DNA of 64,000 nt from Bacteroidales bacterium (GCA_910575545.1 CAJTFH010000019.1:1-64000); one strand, 5' to 3'. Shown: positions 55,203-63,848, numbered from the stretch's first letter. Program-made: numbers and translations. Notes: generated by a model from the sequence alone, not told the origin.

Positions 55203-56888
55203 ATGAATGCTAAACTTCTCTCGGCCATAGCCCTTTCGGGTGTGGTCATGCTGACCGGATGCAGCAAAAAGCTCAATCAGTTCTCACCTGATTATTTCAC
55301 AGTCAACCCGAATCCGCTTGAAGTTAAGGGCGACAAGATTCCCGCAACGGTAACCGCACGTGTTCCGGCAAAATTCTTCGTGAAAAACGCAGAAGTGACC
55401 GTGACCCCCTACCTGTGTTTCGAGGGTCAGGAGGTAGCCTCGCAGCCCTATGCTTTCCAAGGGGAAAAGGTGCGAGGCAACGCACCGGTGATCAGTTATG
55501 ACAACGGCGGGACTGTTACAATCCCGGTGATGTATACCTACCAGCCTGAAATGATGAAAAGCGACCTTGAACTGGCGTTCAACGTAACCCAGGGCAAGAA
55601 ACAGTATGCGCTCCCCCGTGTGAAAGTGGCCAACGGCGTTATAGCCACTGCCGCTTTAGCCGACGCGTCGACTGTGACCCCGGCCCTGGCAAAAGACAAG
55701 TTCCAGCGCATCATCAATGAAAAATATAACGCTGACATACATTTCCTTATCAACCAGGCCAACATCCGCAACGGAGAGCTGACAACCAATGAGATGCTCA
55801 CCCTCAACAAGACCATCAAGGACGCAAGCGGCGACAAATCACGCGAAATCGAAGAAATAAACATCTCTTCATACGCTTCTCCCGAAGGCTCGCTCGACCT
55901 CAATACCCGCCTGGCTGAAAACCGCGAGAAGAACACCTCGGCTTATCTTAAGAACCAGCTGAAAAAAGACAAAATAACAGAATTCGGCGAACTTACCGCC
56001 AACTTCACACCTGAAGACTGGGAAGGCTTCCAGAAACTGGTCTCAGCAAGCGACATACAGGATAAGGAACTAATTCTCAGCGTGCTTTCGATGTATAAAG
56101 ACCCCGAACAGCGTGAGCGCGAAATCCGCAACCTCTCTTCGATTTTCGACCAGCTCGCAGAGCAGATTCTGCCCCAGCTGCGTAAATCACGCATCACCGC
56201 GTCAATCAACGTAATAGGAAAGAGCGACCAGGAAATCCTGAATCTCGTGCAATCCAATCCGTCTTCGCTCAGCGCCGACGAACTGCTTTATGCAGCCACC
56301 CTCGTTGACAGCAACGCCGACAAGATGAAAATCTACGACAAAGCAGCCGAACTATATCCCAATGACTACCGCACATACAACGACCTGGGTCTGACGCAAT
56401 ACGTCGCCGGCAATTACGATGCAGCCAAAGCAAACTTCGCCAAAGCCACACGCCTGGCGCCCAACGCATCTGAGCCGCAGATGAACCTCGGCCTCATCTC
56501 GCTGATGAACAAAGACTACCGCCAGGCAAACCAGAAATTCGGCGCAGCCGCAGGGGTTGATGAGCTTAACGACGCCATGGGAACCTACTACCTTATGACA
56601 GGCGATGCCAATGCCGCAGTCAAAGCCTTCGGCGCAGCCAAGACAAACAACGCAGCCCTTGCCCAGATTCTTGCCAAAGACTACAGCAAAGCAAAATCGA
56701 CCCTCGCAAGCATTGCCGCCCCCGACGCGATGACATACTACATAACCGCCATCCTCGGAGCACGCACCAACAACGACTCGATGGTCAACAACAACCTGCG
56801 CCAGGCTGTGAAACTCGACCGCAGCCTCGCAGCAAAAGCCGCAAAAGACCTTGAATTCCGCAACTTCAACCTCTCGGCAATCATCTGA
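55203..56888 (+). CDS. TPR-containing lipoprotein with OmpA-like middle
   Basis: 561 aa. Lipobox LTGC (Cys20). N-terminal strand-rich region (~25-150), a middle segment with OmpA-like hallmarks (INISSYASPEGSLDLNTRLAENRE, ~215-330) and TPR-like helical repeats from about residue 390 (DYRTYNDLGLTQYVAGNYDAAKANFAKA, then EPQMNLGLISLMNKDYRQANQKF). Probably a cell-envelope scaffold tied to peptidoglycan or a surface complex. First gene of an operon with the nuclease and mnmE (20-bp and 13-bp gaps). Confidence 0.82.
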   Translation: MNAKLLSAIALSGVVMLTGCSKKLNQFSPDYFTVNPNPLEVKGDKIPATVTARVPAKFFVKNAEVTVTPYLCFEGQEVASQPYAFQGEKVRGNAPVISYDNGGTVTIPVMYTYQPEMMKSDLELAFNVTQGKKQYALPRVKVANGVIATAALADASTVTPALAKDKFQRIINEKYNADIHFLINQANIRNGELTTNEMLTLNKTIKDASGDKSREIEEINISSYASPEGSLDLNTRLAENREKNTSAYLKNQLKKDKITEFGELTANFTPEDWEGFQKLVSASDIQDKELILSVLSMYKDPEQREREIRNLSSIFDQLAEQILPQLRKSRITASINVIGKSDQEILNLVQSNPSSLSADELLYAATLVDSNADKMKIYDKAAELYPNDYRTYNDLGLTQYVAGNYDAAKANFAKATRLAPNASEPQMNLGLISLMNKDYRQANQKFGAAAGVDELNDAMGTYYLMTGDANAAVKAFGAAKTNNAALAQILAKDYSKAKSTLASIAAPDAMTYYITAILGARTNNDSMVNNNLRQAVKLDRSLAAKAAKDLEFRNFNLSAII

Positions 56889-56908
56889 TAGCAACCGACA
56901 AACGAAAA

Positions 56909-57784
56909 ATGCCTAAAAAGCAGCCCAATAAACGGAAGGCCGGACGCACTCGCAAGAGACGTCCGGCCTCCGACGCTTCAACAAAGCGTCTGGCCTGGAT
57001 TATGGCCCTGGCCGTAACAGCAGCGATAGCCTACCTTGTGTCATCCGCAAAGAAACCGGGCCATAACCCGGGCCATAACGCAGGCGACCTCACTGCAGTA
57101 ATCACCAATCCCAACCTGCCGGAAACGCTGCTGCGCTACGAAGGCATGACCATATCATTCAACCCCGACACACACCAGCCCAACTGGGCCAGCTGGGAAC
57201 TGCTCGCATCGGAAGCCACCGGAGACGCCCCACGCAGCGATTCATTCGCGCCAGACCCCGAAGTAGAGGGGTGCGCAACATTAAGCGACTACCGGCGCTC
57301 AGGTTATGACCGCGGCCACATGGCTCCGGCCGGTGACATGAAATGGAGCGCAGAAGCCATGCGCCAGTCTTTCCTGCTTACCAACGTCTGCCCGCAGAAG
57401 GGTGACCTGAACCGTGGGGCATGGCAGAAACTTGAAGAGAAATGCCGACAGAAAGCACTGACCGACAGCGCAGTGATAATCGTTTGCGGACCGGTATTCC
57501 TGCCTGGAGAAGGGATTGAACGCATCGGCGCCACAGGTGTGGCAGTGCCACGGCGCTTCTTCAAAGTAATCCTCTCACCTTATATCGACCATCCCACCGC
57601 CATCGGATTCATCATGCCAAACGGGCCGGTGGCGGGAGGCATGATGCCTCATGCAGTCAGCGTAGACTCAGTAGAAGCCCTGACAGGGCATGACTTCTTC
57701 GCTGAACTTCCCGATGAAATCGAAACCATTGTTGAATCACAATGCGACTTCAACCGGTGGAGCCGCATACGCCGACGGAAATAG
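56909..57784 (+). CDS. DNA/RNA non-specific endonuclease (NUC family), membrane-anchored
   Basis: 291 aa. A very basic start is followed by one membrane helix (LAWIMALAVTAAIAYLVS) and a beta-beta-alpha-metal nuclease domain with the active-site motif DRGHMAPAGDM and downstream Asn in NVCPQKGDLNRGAW. Likely cuts nucleic acid on the periplasmic side for scavenging. mnmE begins 13 bp downstream. Confidence 0.93.
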   Translation: MPKKQPNKRKAGRTRKRRPASDASTKRLAWIMALAVTAAIAYLVSSAKKPGHNPGHNAGDLTAVITNPNLPETLLRYEGMTISFNPDTHQPNWASWELLASEATGDAPRSDSFAPDPEVEGCATLSDYRRSGYDRGHMAPAGDMKWSAEAMRQSFLLTNVCPQKGDLNRGAWQKLEEKCRQKALTDSAVIIVCGPVFLPGEGIERIGATGVAVPRRFFKVILSPYIDHPTAIGFIMPNGPVAGGMMPHAVSVDSVEALTGHDFFAELPDEIETIVESQCDFNRWSRIRRRK

Positions 57785-57797
57785 CACATAACACGAA

Positions 57798-59189
57798 ATG
57801 ACAGAAAACAACGACACGATTTGCGCCATAGCAACCGCCCCGGGAGTGGGTGGTATCGCAGTAATACGCATCAGCGGACCTAAGGCCATAGAAATAACCG
57901 GCAGCATATGGAAAGGGAAAAAGCTGGCAGAAGCCGCAACCCATACCGCCCACTTAGGCAACATAATCGACCGGGAGACAAACGAAGTGCTCGACCAGGG
58001 AATAGCAACAGTATTCCGCGCTCCAGCGTCTTTCACCGGCGAAGACACCGTAGAGCTGTCAGTGCACGGTTCGCAATGGATTCAGGCTCAAACCATCAAC
58101 CTGCTTATCCGCAATGGATGCCGCCTGGCTCAGGCAGGTGAATTCACCCGTCGCGCTTTTGCTTCCGGCAAAATGGATCTTACAGAGGCAGAAGCCGTAG
58201 CCGACGTAATAGCCGCAACATCAAGAGCCTCCCACCGGGTGGCCATGTCGCAAATGCGCGGTCAATTCTCACAACGACTCAGCACACTGCGCACACAGAT
58301 GCTCGAACTCGCATCACTGCTCGAACTCGAACTCGACTTTTCAGAAGAAGATGTGGAATTTGCCGACCGCAAACGTTTGCTCGACATCGCCAACGACACA
58401 CTAAGCGAAGTAACCCGTCTGGCAGAATCATTCGCCACGGGCGACGCCATCCGCCGGGGAGTGCCCGTAGCCATCATCGGACGTCCCAATGTAGGCAAAT
58501 CTTCAATCCTCAACCAGCTGCTCAACGACAGCCGTGCAATAGTCAGCGACATTCCGGGCACAACCCGCGACACCATTGAAGACACCACCGACATCGGAGG
58601 TACCGTATTCCGCTTCATCGACACAGCGGGTCTACGCACAACATCCGACCCTGTTGAAAACCTCGGAATACAACGAGCATGGGAGAAAATCGCCGACGCA
58701 CGCATAATACTATGGGTCATAACCCCCGATGAACTATCCGAAACCGCATCATTCCTGCCGGCACTCACCACCCACAAACATCCAGATGCCAAAATCATAC
58801 CGGTGATTAACAAAACCGACCTTTATCCCTCCCACACGGCAACCGGCATCCCCGACATCACAGCCCACCCCAATGTCTCCAGCCCGTTAGGCATCTCTGC
58901 CAAAACCGGCCAAGGCCTCCAAGAACTCCGTCAATCGCTGATTGCCGCGTCAGGCACAGACACCACCACCGGCGACATCATAATCACCAACGCCCGCCAC
59001 TACGAAGCACTGACCGCCGCCGCCGATTCATTACGCCGCGCAATCTCCGGCCTGACCACCACCCTGGCCGCCGACCTCATCGCCCAAGACATCCGCGAGA
59101 CCATCCACCACCTCTCCTCCATCACCGGCGCCATCACCACCCCCGACATCCTCTCCACCATCTTCTCCCGCTTCTGCATCGGCAAGTAG
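57798..59189 (+). CDS. mnmE: tRNA uridine-34 modification GTPase MnmE
   Basis: 463 aa. N-terminal folate-binding domain (AIATAPGVGGIAVIRISG), helical domain, G domain with GRPNVGKSSILNQLL, DIPGTTRDTIED and NKTD, and the C-terminal CIGK motif that is needed for catalysis. With MnmG it makes cmnm5U34 in tRNAs. Full length. Its terminator (59233-59259) marks the end of the chromosomal genes before the integrative element. Confidence 0.95.
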   Translation: MTENNDTICAIATAPGVGGIAVIRISGPKAIEITGSIWKGKKLAEAATHTAHLGNIIDRETNEVLDQGIATVFRAPASFTGEDTVELSVHGSQWIQAQTINLLIRNGCRLAQAGEFTRRAFASGKMDLTEAEAVADVIAATSRASHRVAMSQMRGQFSQRLSTLRTQMLELASLLELELDFSEEDVEFADRKRLLDIANDTLSEVTRLAESFATGDAIRRGVPVAIIGRPNVGKSSILNQLLNDSRAIVSDIPGTTRDTIEDTTDIGGTVFRFIDTAGLRTTSDPVENLGIQRAWEKIADARIILWVITPDELSETASFLPALTTHKHPDAKIIPVINKTDLYPSHTATGIPDITAHPNVSSPLGISAKTGQGLQELRQSLIAASGTDTTTGDIIITNARHYEALTAAADSLRRAISGLTTTLAADLIAQDIRETIHHLSSITGAITTPDILSTIFSRFCIGK

Positions 59190-59232
59190 CCTATTGGTTA
59201 TAACTGGTGCCATCTGGTGTAAAACATTGAAA

Positions 59233-59259
59233 AGTCGCTCGTTATCGGGCGGCTTTTTT
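59233..59259 (+). terminator. Terminator after mnmE
   Basis: AGTCGCTCG (59233-59241) pairs with CGGGCGGCT (59246-59254) with two G-U pairs around TTAT, then six T. Confidence 0.75.
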
Positions 59260-59373
59260 CGTGTCCATACTGCAATATAACCGCTTTTCACCCCCTTTTT
59301 ACCTGTGTTTTTGTACCCGATTTGTATCATGTCGGTCAACACTGTCAATGCGTGCTGCAAGGTCGTGGACTTT

Positions 59374-59409
59374 TGAGACACCATGAGACGCAGTGAGACG
59401 CGATGATAC
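59374..59409 (+). repeat. Phased iterons, set 1 (10-bp period)
   Basis: TGAGAC at 59374, 59384 and 59394 and a degenerate TGATAC at 59404, exactly 10 bp apart, ending ~45 bp before the HTH-array gene. A degenerate -7-like TACACTTT follows. Confidence 0.7.
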
Positions 59410-59454
59410 ACTTTCGGCGAAATAACTGGCGAAATAACCACCAATAAAGCGAAT

Positions 59455-60354
59455 ATGAGCAGTAATATTGAAATCATCAAAAAATGTAAGTGGTGCGGCA
59501 ATGAATTTGTCGCACGAAAAACTACCACGGAATACTGTAGCCACAGATGTTCCGGGCTCGCCTATAAGGAGAGGAAACGGCAGGCGAAACTCAACGAGTT
59601 CAAAGCTGAATACTCAGTACAGGTTGAAGGTAAGGTTGAAATCGAGAAACTTGAGTTTCTTTCCCCAACGCAGGTATGCCGATTGCTGGGTGTCAGTCGT
59701 GCGACCATCTACCGATACTTTGCCGATAACGCTATCGCAACCGTGCAGTTCAAAGGAAAGACACTGGTGCGCCGACAAGACATTGACCAATTATTTGAAA
59801 AAGGTCATAAATATCTCAAACGAGAAAAGCCGGCAAGAGAACCCATTACCCAGTTCTACACCTCGAAGGAAGTGCAAGAAAAATACGGCGTGTCAAATTC
59901 GGGAATGTATAAGATTGCCGAGCGCGAGAGCTGGCCTAAGACGCAAAGCCGGGGTAAAACGCTCTGGAGTCGGAGCCATGTCGACCGCTATTTTGCCAAT
60001 CAACAGCCGAAGGAGGAAATATCCGAATGGTACTCCGTGGCGGATATTCAAGCCAAGTACGACATGACATTATCTGCTATCTACTCCTTCGTATCCAAGG
60101 AGGGCATTCCTAAGAAGAAACAAGGTAACTATGTGATGTATTCCAAATATCACTTCGATTTGGCGAAAGGTCAGGTGGCACCAAAGGAGCCGGAGTATTA
60201 CACCTATCCCGAAGCGATGGCGAAATATAATCTGACCCACGACCAGCTTCACCATTATCTGAAGTACCACAGCATCACCCGTGAGAAGAAAGGCAAATAC
60301 ACACTGATTCTCCGCTCTGAGCTTGATTCTCTGCTTGGTTCTCCTGAGATTTAG
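59455..60354 (+). CDS. Zinc-knuckle protein with four tandem HTH modules
   Basis: 299 aa. Residues 11-32 carry a four-cysteine knuckle (CKWC ... CSHRC, Cys11, 14, 28, 32). Four related excisionase/MerR-type HTH modules follow at about 68-115, 134-183, 201-240 and 248-296, each with an aromatic start ([FWY]-[YL]-[ST]), a GVS/DMT/NLT turn and a K-rich wing before a closing helix. It is a DNA-binding protein of the integrative element, presumably controlling excision or integrase expression. Phased direct repeats lie just upstream. Confidence 0.8.
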   Translation: MSSNIEIIKKCKWCGNEFVARKTTTEYCSHRCSGLAYKERKRQAKLNEFKAEYSVQVEGKVEIEKLEFLSPTQVCRLLGVSRATIYRYFADNAIATVQFKGKTLVRRQDIDQLFEKGHKYLKREKPAREPITQFYTSKEVQEKYGVSNSGMYKIAERESWPKTQSRGKTLWSRSHVDRYFANQQPKEEISEWYSVADIQAKYDMTLSAIYSFVSKEGIPKKKQGNYVMYSKYHFDLAKGQVAPKEPEYYTYPEAMAKYNLTHDQLHHYLKYHSITREKKGKYTLILRSELDSLLGSPEI

Positions 60355-60359
60355 CCCGT

Positions 60360-60400
60360 GGAGACGGTTTTGAGAAACATTGGAACCGCCTGAGACGGCA
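60360..60400 (+). repeat. Phased iterons, set 2 (10-11 bp period)
   Basis: GGAGACGG (60360), TGAGAA (60371), TGGAAC (60381) and TGAGAC (60391), upstream of the integrase promoter. The third unit is degenerate. Confidence 0.65.
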
Positions 60401-60423
60401 TTGTTCCCCTTTGTTTCTCCCGC

Positions 60424-60431
60424 TACTTTTG
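60424..60431 (+). promoter_or_regulatory. Promoter -7 box for the integrase gene
   Basis: TACTTTTG followed by TA. The 37 bp from 60399 through this box align without gaps to 63364-63400 upstream of the excisionase-like gene. Confidence 0.6.
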
Positions 60432-60465
60432 TAACTGATTTTCAACCATCAAACCCATAAAAGCA

Positions 60466-61578
60466 ATGACAAACACCTGCACCAAAGTGTTCCTCCGTCG
60501 TCGTCCGTATGTCGGAGGAAAAGTATCGCTCTACCTCGATTATTATCCGGCGATACGCAATCCCCACACCAACAAGATGACACGCCGTGAAACCCTCGGC
60601 ATAGTCATCTATACTGAACCGGCCAACGAGATGCAACGCCGTTTCAATCAGGAAATGGAAGAGAAAGCCGAGGCTATCCGTTGTATCCGTTACCAGAGTC
60701 TTATCAATGAACAGTTCGGATTCCTTGACAAAGCAAAACAGAAGATGGACTTTCTCGCCTACTTCGAGAAAAAAGCGAAGAGCAAGTACGACAAATGGAT
60801 GTGCATCTATCTCCACTTCAAGAAGTTCTGCGGCGGCAGCTGCACATTCGGCGATATTACAGGCTGCCTGTGCGAAGACTTCCGGGAGTATCTGCTCTAT
60901 GCCCACAACCTGCGTCACCCGGATAAGAAGATACCATTATCCAACAACTCGGCAGCGGGCTACTGGTCAACATTCCGTTGCCTGCTGAAAATGGCATACA
61001 AGGAGAAATATATCACCGAGAACGTCAATGACTTCCTTGAAGGCATCAAATGGCAGGAAGTAAAGAAGGAGTATCTGACGCTCGACGAGATGAAAATCCT
61101 TGATGCTACCGAGTGTGAGGTGCCTATCCTCAAACAAGCATCTATGTTCGGTCTGTTTACCGGATTACGTCTTAGCGACCTGTTGCAGCTCCGATGGGAT
61201 AATATTGAGCGAAGTCCTGACGGTGGCCACTGCATACGCCTATGTACCGAGAAAACCGAGACAGAAGCGACATTACCGATAAGTGAAGAGGCTCTGAAAT
61301 ATTGCGGTGAGCATGGTGAAGGACTTATCTTCAAAGGTTTCCGGCGCTCAATGGCACAACAGCCGTTTAAGAAATGGGTCAAAGCGGCCGGCATAGAGAA
61401 GAAACTCTCGTTTCACTGCCTCCGTCACTCATTCGCCACCATCCTTATCTCGTTGGGCATCGACGTATATGTTGTTTCAAAGATGCTTACGCACCGAAGC
61501 GTCAGAAACACACAAATTTATGCCGATGTGGTCAGCGATAAGAAGCGCGAGGCATCCAACGCCATCACCCTGAAATAA
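60466..61578 (+). CDS. Tyrosine-type site-specific integrase
   Basis: 370 aa. N-terminal arm-binding domain (LRRRPYVGGKVSLYLDYYPA), a SAM-like core-binding domain around 100-190, and the catalytic domain with Arg235 (FTGLRLSDL), His317 and Arg320 (FHCLRHSFAT), a following His in LTHRS, and the nucleophile Tyr352 (TQIYADV). It should integrate and excise the element. All catalytic residues are present. Confidence 0.94.
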   Translation: MTNTCTKVFLRRRPYVGGKVSLYLDYYPAIRNPHTNKMTRRETLGIVIYTEPANEMQRRFNQEMEEKAEAIRCIRYQSLINEQFGFLDKAKQKMDFLAYFEKKAKSKYDKWMCIYLHFKKFCGGSCTFGDITGCLCEDFREYLLYAHNLRHPDKKIPLSNNSAAGYWSTFRCLLKMAYKEKYITENVNDFLEGIKWQEVKKEYLTLDEMKILDATECEVPILKQASMFGLFTGLRLSDLLQLRWDNIERSPDGGHCIRLCTEKTETEATLPISEEALKYCGEHGEGLIFKGFRRSMAQQPFKKWVKAAGIEKKLSFHCLRHSFATILISLGIDVYVVSKMLTHRSVRNTQIYADVVSDKKREASNAITLK

Positions 61579-61587
61579 AAATAGCGT

Positions 61588-61842
61588 CTAATCAATTGAC
61601 TTAAACATAGCTTCAACAGATGATGTATCAATGGGAGGTGTAGCCCTCAATTTTCCACTCATAGCCTCCTCAATAGCTGCCATTGTTATCTCATTAGGCT
61701 TATTATAAGCGGCATCAAGCAATATACGCTCAACCAAATAATCAAGACTGCAATGCTCTCGTTGAGCCATATCTTCAAGACGTTCTATAAGGTCTATTCT
61801 CAGACAGAAGGTGATTTGTTTCTTTTTAGCGGATGTCTCCAT
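61588..61842 (-). CDS. Ribbon-helix-helix DNA-binding protein
   Basis: 84 aa. The start ITFCLRIDLIERLEDMAQREHCSLDYLVERIL is a typical CopG/Arc-like strand-helix-helix, with a short acidic C-terminal tail. No toxin gene is adjacent, so a regulator of the element is more likely than an antitoxin. The start at 61842 (METSAKKK) is chosen because the -7 box TACCTTTG at 61866-61859 leaves only a ~10-nt leader. It converges with the integrase gene. Confidence 0.72.
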   Translation of the reverse strand: METSAKKKQITFCLRIDLIERLEDMAQREHCSLDYLVERILLDAAYNKPNEITMAAIEEAMSGKLRATPPIDTSSVEAMFKSID

Positions 61843-61858
61843 TATTTTATTTTTTGTG

Positions 61859-61953
61859 CAAAGGTACAACGAATCAAGAATATCGCCAACGAACAACGTT
61901 GATTCTATTTTGGAATATTGAACAATAAAAAGAGTTACTGCGTTTTAACTTTG
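61859..61953. promoter_or_regulatory. Divergent promoters of the RHH gene and the 62004 gene
   Basis: Minus -7 box TACCTTTG (61866-61859, TTG about 20 nt upstream of it) and plus -7 box TAACTTTG (61946-61953). The RHH protein is a natural candidate to regulate this interval. Confidence 0.5.
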
Positions 61954-62003
61954 TTTGTTAAACTCATCAAATTTTAAGACTTATAATATTAAACAACCAC
62001 CGT

Positions 62004-62720
62004 ATGAAAGACCTATTCAAAGGCCATCATCCCTGGCTGCTTGTGCTGGTGATTGCGGTCGATATATTTTCGGCTTTGGTCATCCGCCATTCCATCCTGA
62101 CCAAAGGAGAATCAGAATTCAATGCCAATGTGTTCTTTTGCCTTATTATAATCGGCGGACTTGCCCTGTATGCAATACTCGTTGAGTTTCTATCAGGTCA
62201 AGATATGCCGTTAATCGGCGAGAAAAAGGGGAAAGAGGAAATGGTAAAAGTTCCAGTGTCCCAACCAATCACAGAAGGAACATCCGTAGAACGACCGACA
62301 GTTCCGCTTGAACAGGCTACTGTATCGCGCGATGATTTAGAGCAGATAATGCGCAATGTAATGTCAGATGTAAAACGTGAAGTTGCAGTTCCGACAGGGG
62401 CAACGATTACAAAAGACGAAGATGGCATTGTATCTGTAAACATCAACGAAATGAAAAATTCGGCAAGCGAACTCGTCAGAACACAGGAAGACGCCAAATA
62501 CAGATTCGCTTGCGAGTACACAATGAAAGTTCTTGGCAGTTATATCAAACAGCGAGACGTTCCGACCCTTCTTTTCCGTCTGGGATTATTTCAGAGACTT
62601 CCACACCCAACTGGGACCCTCGAAGTTCAGAAGATATTGAAGCCGGGGGCAAAATTCAGAGAATCGAGGTTTCCGCACCGGTCGAGAAATGGGCATTGCT
62701 GCACTACGGATGGAATATAG
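62004..62720 (+). CDS. Membrane protein of the element, N-terminal part (frameshifted)
   Basis: Two membrane helices at the start (LLVLVIAVDIFSALVI and FFCLIIIGGLALYAILVEFL), then a coiled, polar region (residues ~75-190) ending in a helix with KYRFACEYTMKVLGSYIKQRDVP. After about residue 195 the frame becomes atypical while the -1 frame becomes protein-like, so the true protein probably continues as the ORF ending at 63262. Residues after the switch are unlikely to be native. Confidence 0.55.
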   Translation: MKDLFKGHHPWLLVLVIAVDIFSALVIRHSILTKGESEFNANVFFCLIIIGGLALYAILVEFLSGQDMPLIGEKKGKEEMVKVPVSQPITEGTSVERPTVPLEQATVSRDDLEQIMRNVMSDVKREVAVPTGATITKDEDGIVSVNINEMKNSASELVRTQEDAKYRFACEYTMKVLGSYIKQRDVPTLLFRLGLFQRLPHPTGTLEVQKILKPGAKFRESRFPHRSRNGHCCTTDGI

Positions 62721-63262
62721 GCAGACTCTTCGGAAAACAAAACAACTTCACCACTCACTTTCTGAAAACCACTTTCCACTATCATCTCGATGGTCTTTCA
62801 GACAATCAGCTTCCAAAGAAACTCAAGCAGAATCCACTTCAGGGAGTAATCAAAATCGAAGAACGCTTTGACAATAATTTCTCGATTGAAGAGTATCGTC
62901 TTTCAAACGACGTTCAACAATCAGAAGTAATCGAGGATACAAAAGCAAGTCTTATCTCGGAAGACGCTGAACCGGCGACCGTAGCTCAAACAATCGAGAC
63001 TCCTCATGAGGGAACAGAGCCCATTACTCCAATCCAAACAGAAAATCGACCAGTGAGAATGCCTCCGCTGTTTGAAGACGAAGAAAGGCCCGATGACGAC
63101 GATGAATGGGACAACGAGGACGACGACTACTCTAATGATGATGAGGAAGAAGATGAAGACGATGAACCCATTACTGAAGAGGAATTTGATAATTTCATTG
63201 ACCGGCAGATGAAAAAAGGCAAAAATTCAAGATGCCTTGATAACGAACTTCTCGCCGGTTAA
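62510..63262 (+). CDS. C-terminal part of the frameshifted gene
   Basis: Lies in the -1 frame relative to 62004 and overlaps it; there is no good start codon, so its real beginning is probably near 62590. Plausible sequence runs from TPNWDPRSSEDIEAGGKIQ through PVEKWALLHYGWNIGRLF to a long acidic tail (DDDDEWDNEDDDYSNDDEEE). Together with the ORF at 62004 it would give a ~415-residue protein. No family recognised. Confidence 0.5.
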   Translation: MRVHNESSWQLYQTARRSDPSFPSGIISETSTPNWDPRSSEDIEAGGKIQRIEVSAPVEKWALLHYGWNIGRLFGKQNNFTTHFLKTTFHYHLDGLSDNQLPKKLKQNPLQGVIKIEERFDNNFSIEEYRLSNDVQQSEVIEDTKASLISEDAEPATVAQTIETPHEGTEPITPIQTENRPVRMPPLFEDEERPDDDDEWDNEDDDYSNDDEEEDEDDEPITEEEFDNFIDRQMKKGKNSRCLDNELLAG

Positions 63263-63290
63263 AATTCACCAATATCAATAAATCTCCTGC

Positions 63291-63356
63291 TGGAGAGGTC
63301 GTTTTTCCCCATCGGAGAGGCTTTGGAGAGGGTTTGGAGATGTTTTTGAGGCTCTT
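63291..63356 (+). repeat. Phased iterons, set 3 (11-bp period)
   Basis: GGAGAGG-core units start at 63291, 63313, 63324 and 63335 with a degenerate TTGAGGCT at 63346; all lie on one 11-bp grid (the slot at 63302 is empty). They precede the promoter of the excisionase-like gene. Confidence 0.75.
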
Positions 63357-63388
63357 TAGGACTTATTGTTCTCCTATTTATCTCCTTA

Positions 63389-63396
63389 TACATTTG
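63389..63396 (+). promoter_or_regulatory. Promoter -7 box for the excisionase-like gene
   Basis: TACATTTG followed by CA; leader about 60 nt. The upstream 25 bp resemble the integrase promoter. Confidence 0.55.
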
Positions 63397-63461
63397 CAAC
63401 CGAAATCTTAGCCCGGACGTGCCGCGTTGGCATGACGGTTTCCTAAGGTTTCGGTTGCATC

Positions 63462-63845
63462 ATGTTCACAACACCCGTGACTTTCGACAGACTGCCCGAA
63501 GCGGTTGTCTATCTCATCAAGCGAGTCTCAGCCTTGCAAGATGAGCTACGGGAGCTGCGCAACGCGCTTGCTCCACCATCAAAAGACAGTTCTCCTTTCA
63601 TCACCACAAAGGAGGCCTGTCAACTACTCGGAGAGTGCAAGAACACTCTCTATGAAAAGGCTCGCGCCGGAATCATACCGGCATACAAGAATCCCGGCGG
63701 CAAGTCGTGGAGGTTCATTAAGAGCGAGCTTCTCGAATACATGGCATCCGGCAAGCCCAAATCTCAGCAGGAGAAGTATGATGAAATGGTTGCCGAGATG
63801 AACAAAGGTCTGCGCCCAGGCGGACGAAACTGTTTGAGCCGTTAG
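63462..63845 (+). CDS. Excisionase-like HTH protein
   Basis: 127 aa. An N-terminal coiled segment (VVYLIKRVSALQDELRELRNAL) precedes one HTH_17/Xis-type wing: FITTKEACQLLGECKNTLYEKARAGIIPAYKNPGGK then WRFIKSELLEYMAS. Such proteins bend DNA and set the direction of tyrosine-integrase reactions. Downstream of phased iterons and 3 bp from the next gene, so probably one operon with it. Confidence 0.82.
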   Translation: MFTTPVTFDRLPEAVVYLIKRVSALQDELRELRNALAPPSKDSSPFITTKEACQLLGECKNTLYEKARAGIIPAYKNPGGKSWRFIKSELLEYMASGKPKSQQEKYDEMVAEMNKGLRPGGRNCLSR

Positions 63846-63848
63846 CCT

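Noticed and set aside
58262-58813. 183-codon minus-strand frame inside mnmE
   Set aside because: Serine-rich antisense shadow over the conserved G domain.
59031-59528. Minus-strand frame across the mnmE end and the element boundary
   Set aside because: Low-complexity antisense of mnmE joined to an iteron region; no family features and it crosses the likely boundary of the element.
61588-61842. Toxin-antitoxin module around the ribbon-helix-helix gene
   Set aside because: No toxin-sized partner gene is adjacent on the same strand.
62510-62590. Independent start for the downstream half of the frameshifted gene
   Set aside because: The only start codon is TTG and the first ~25 residues look like an off-frame reading of the upstream gene.
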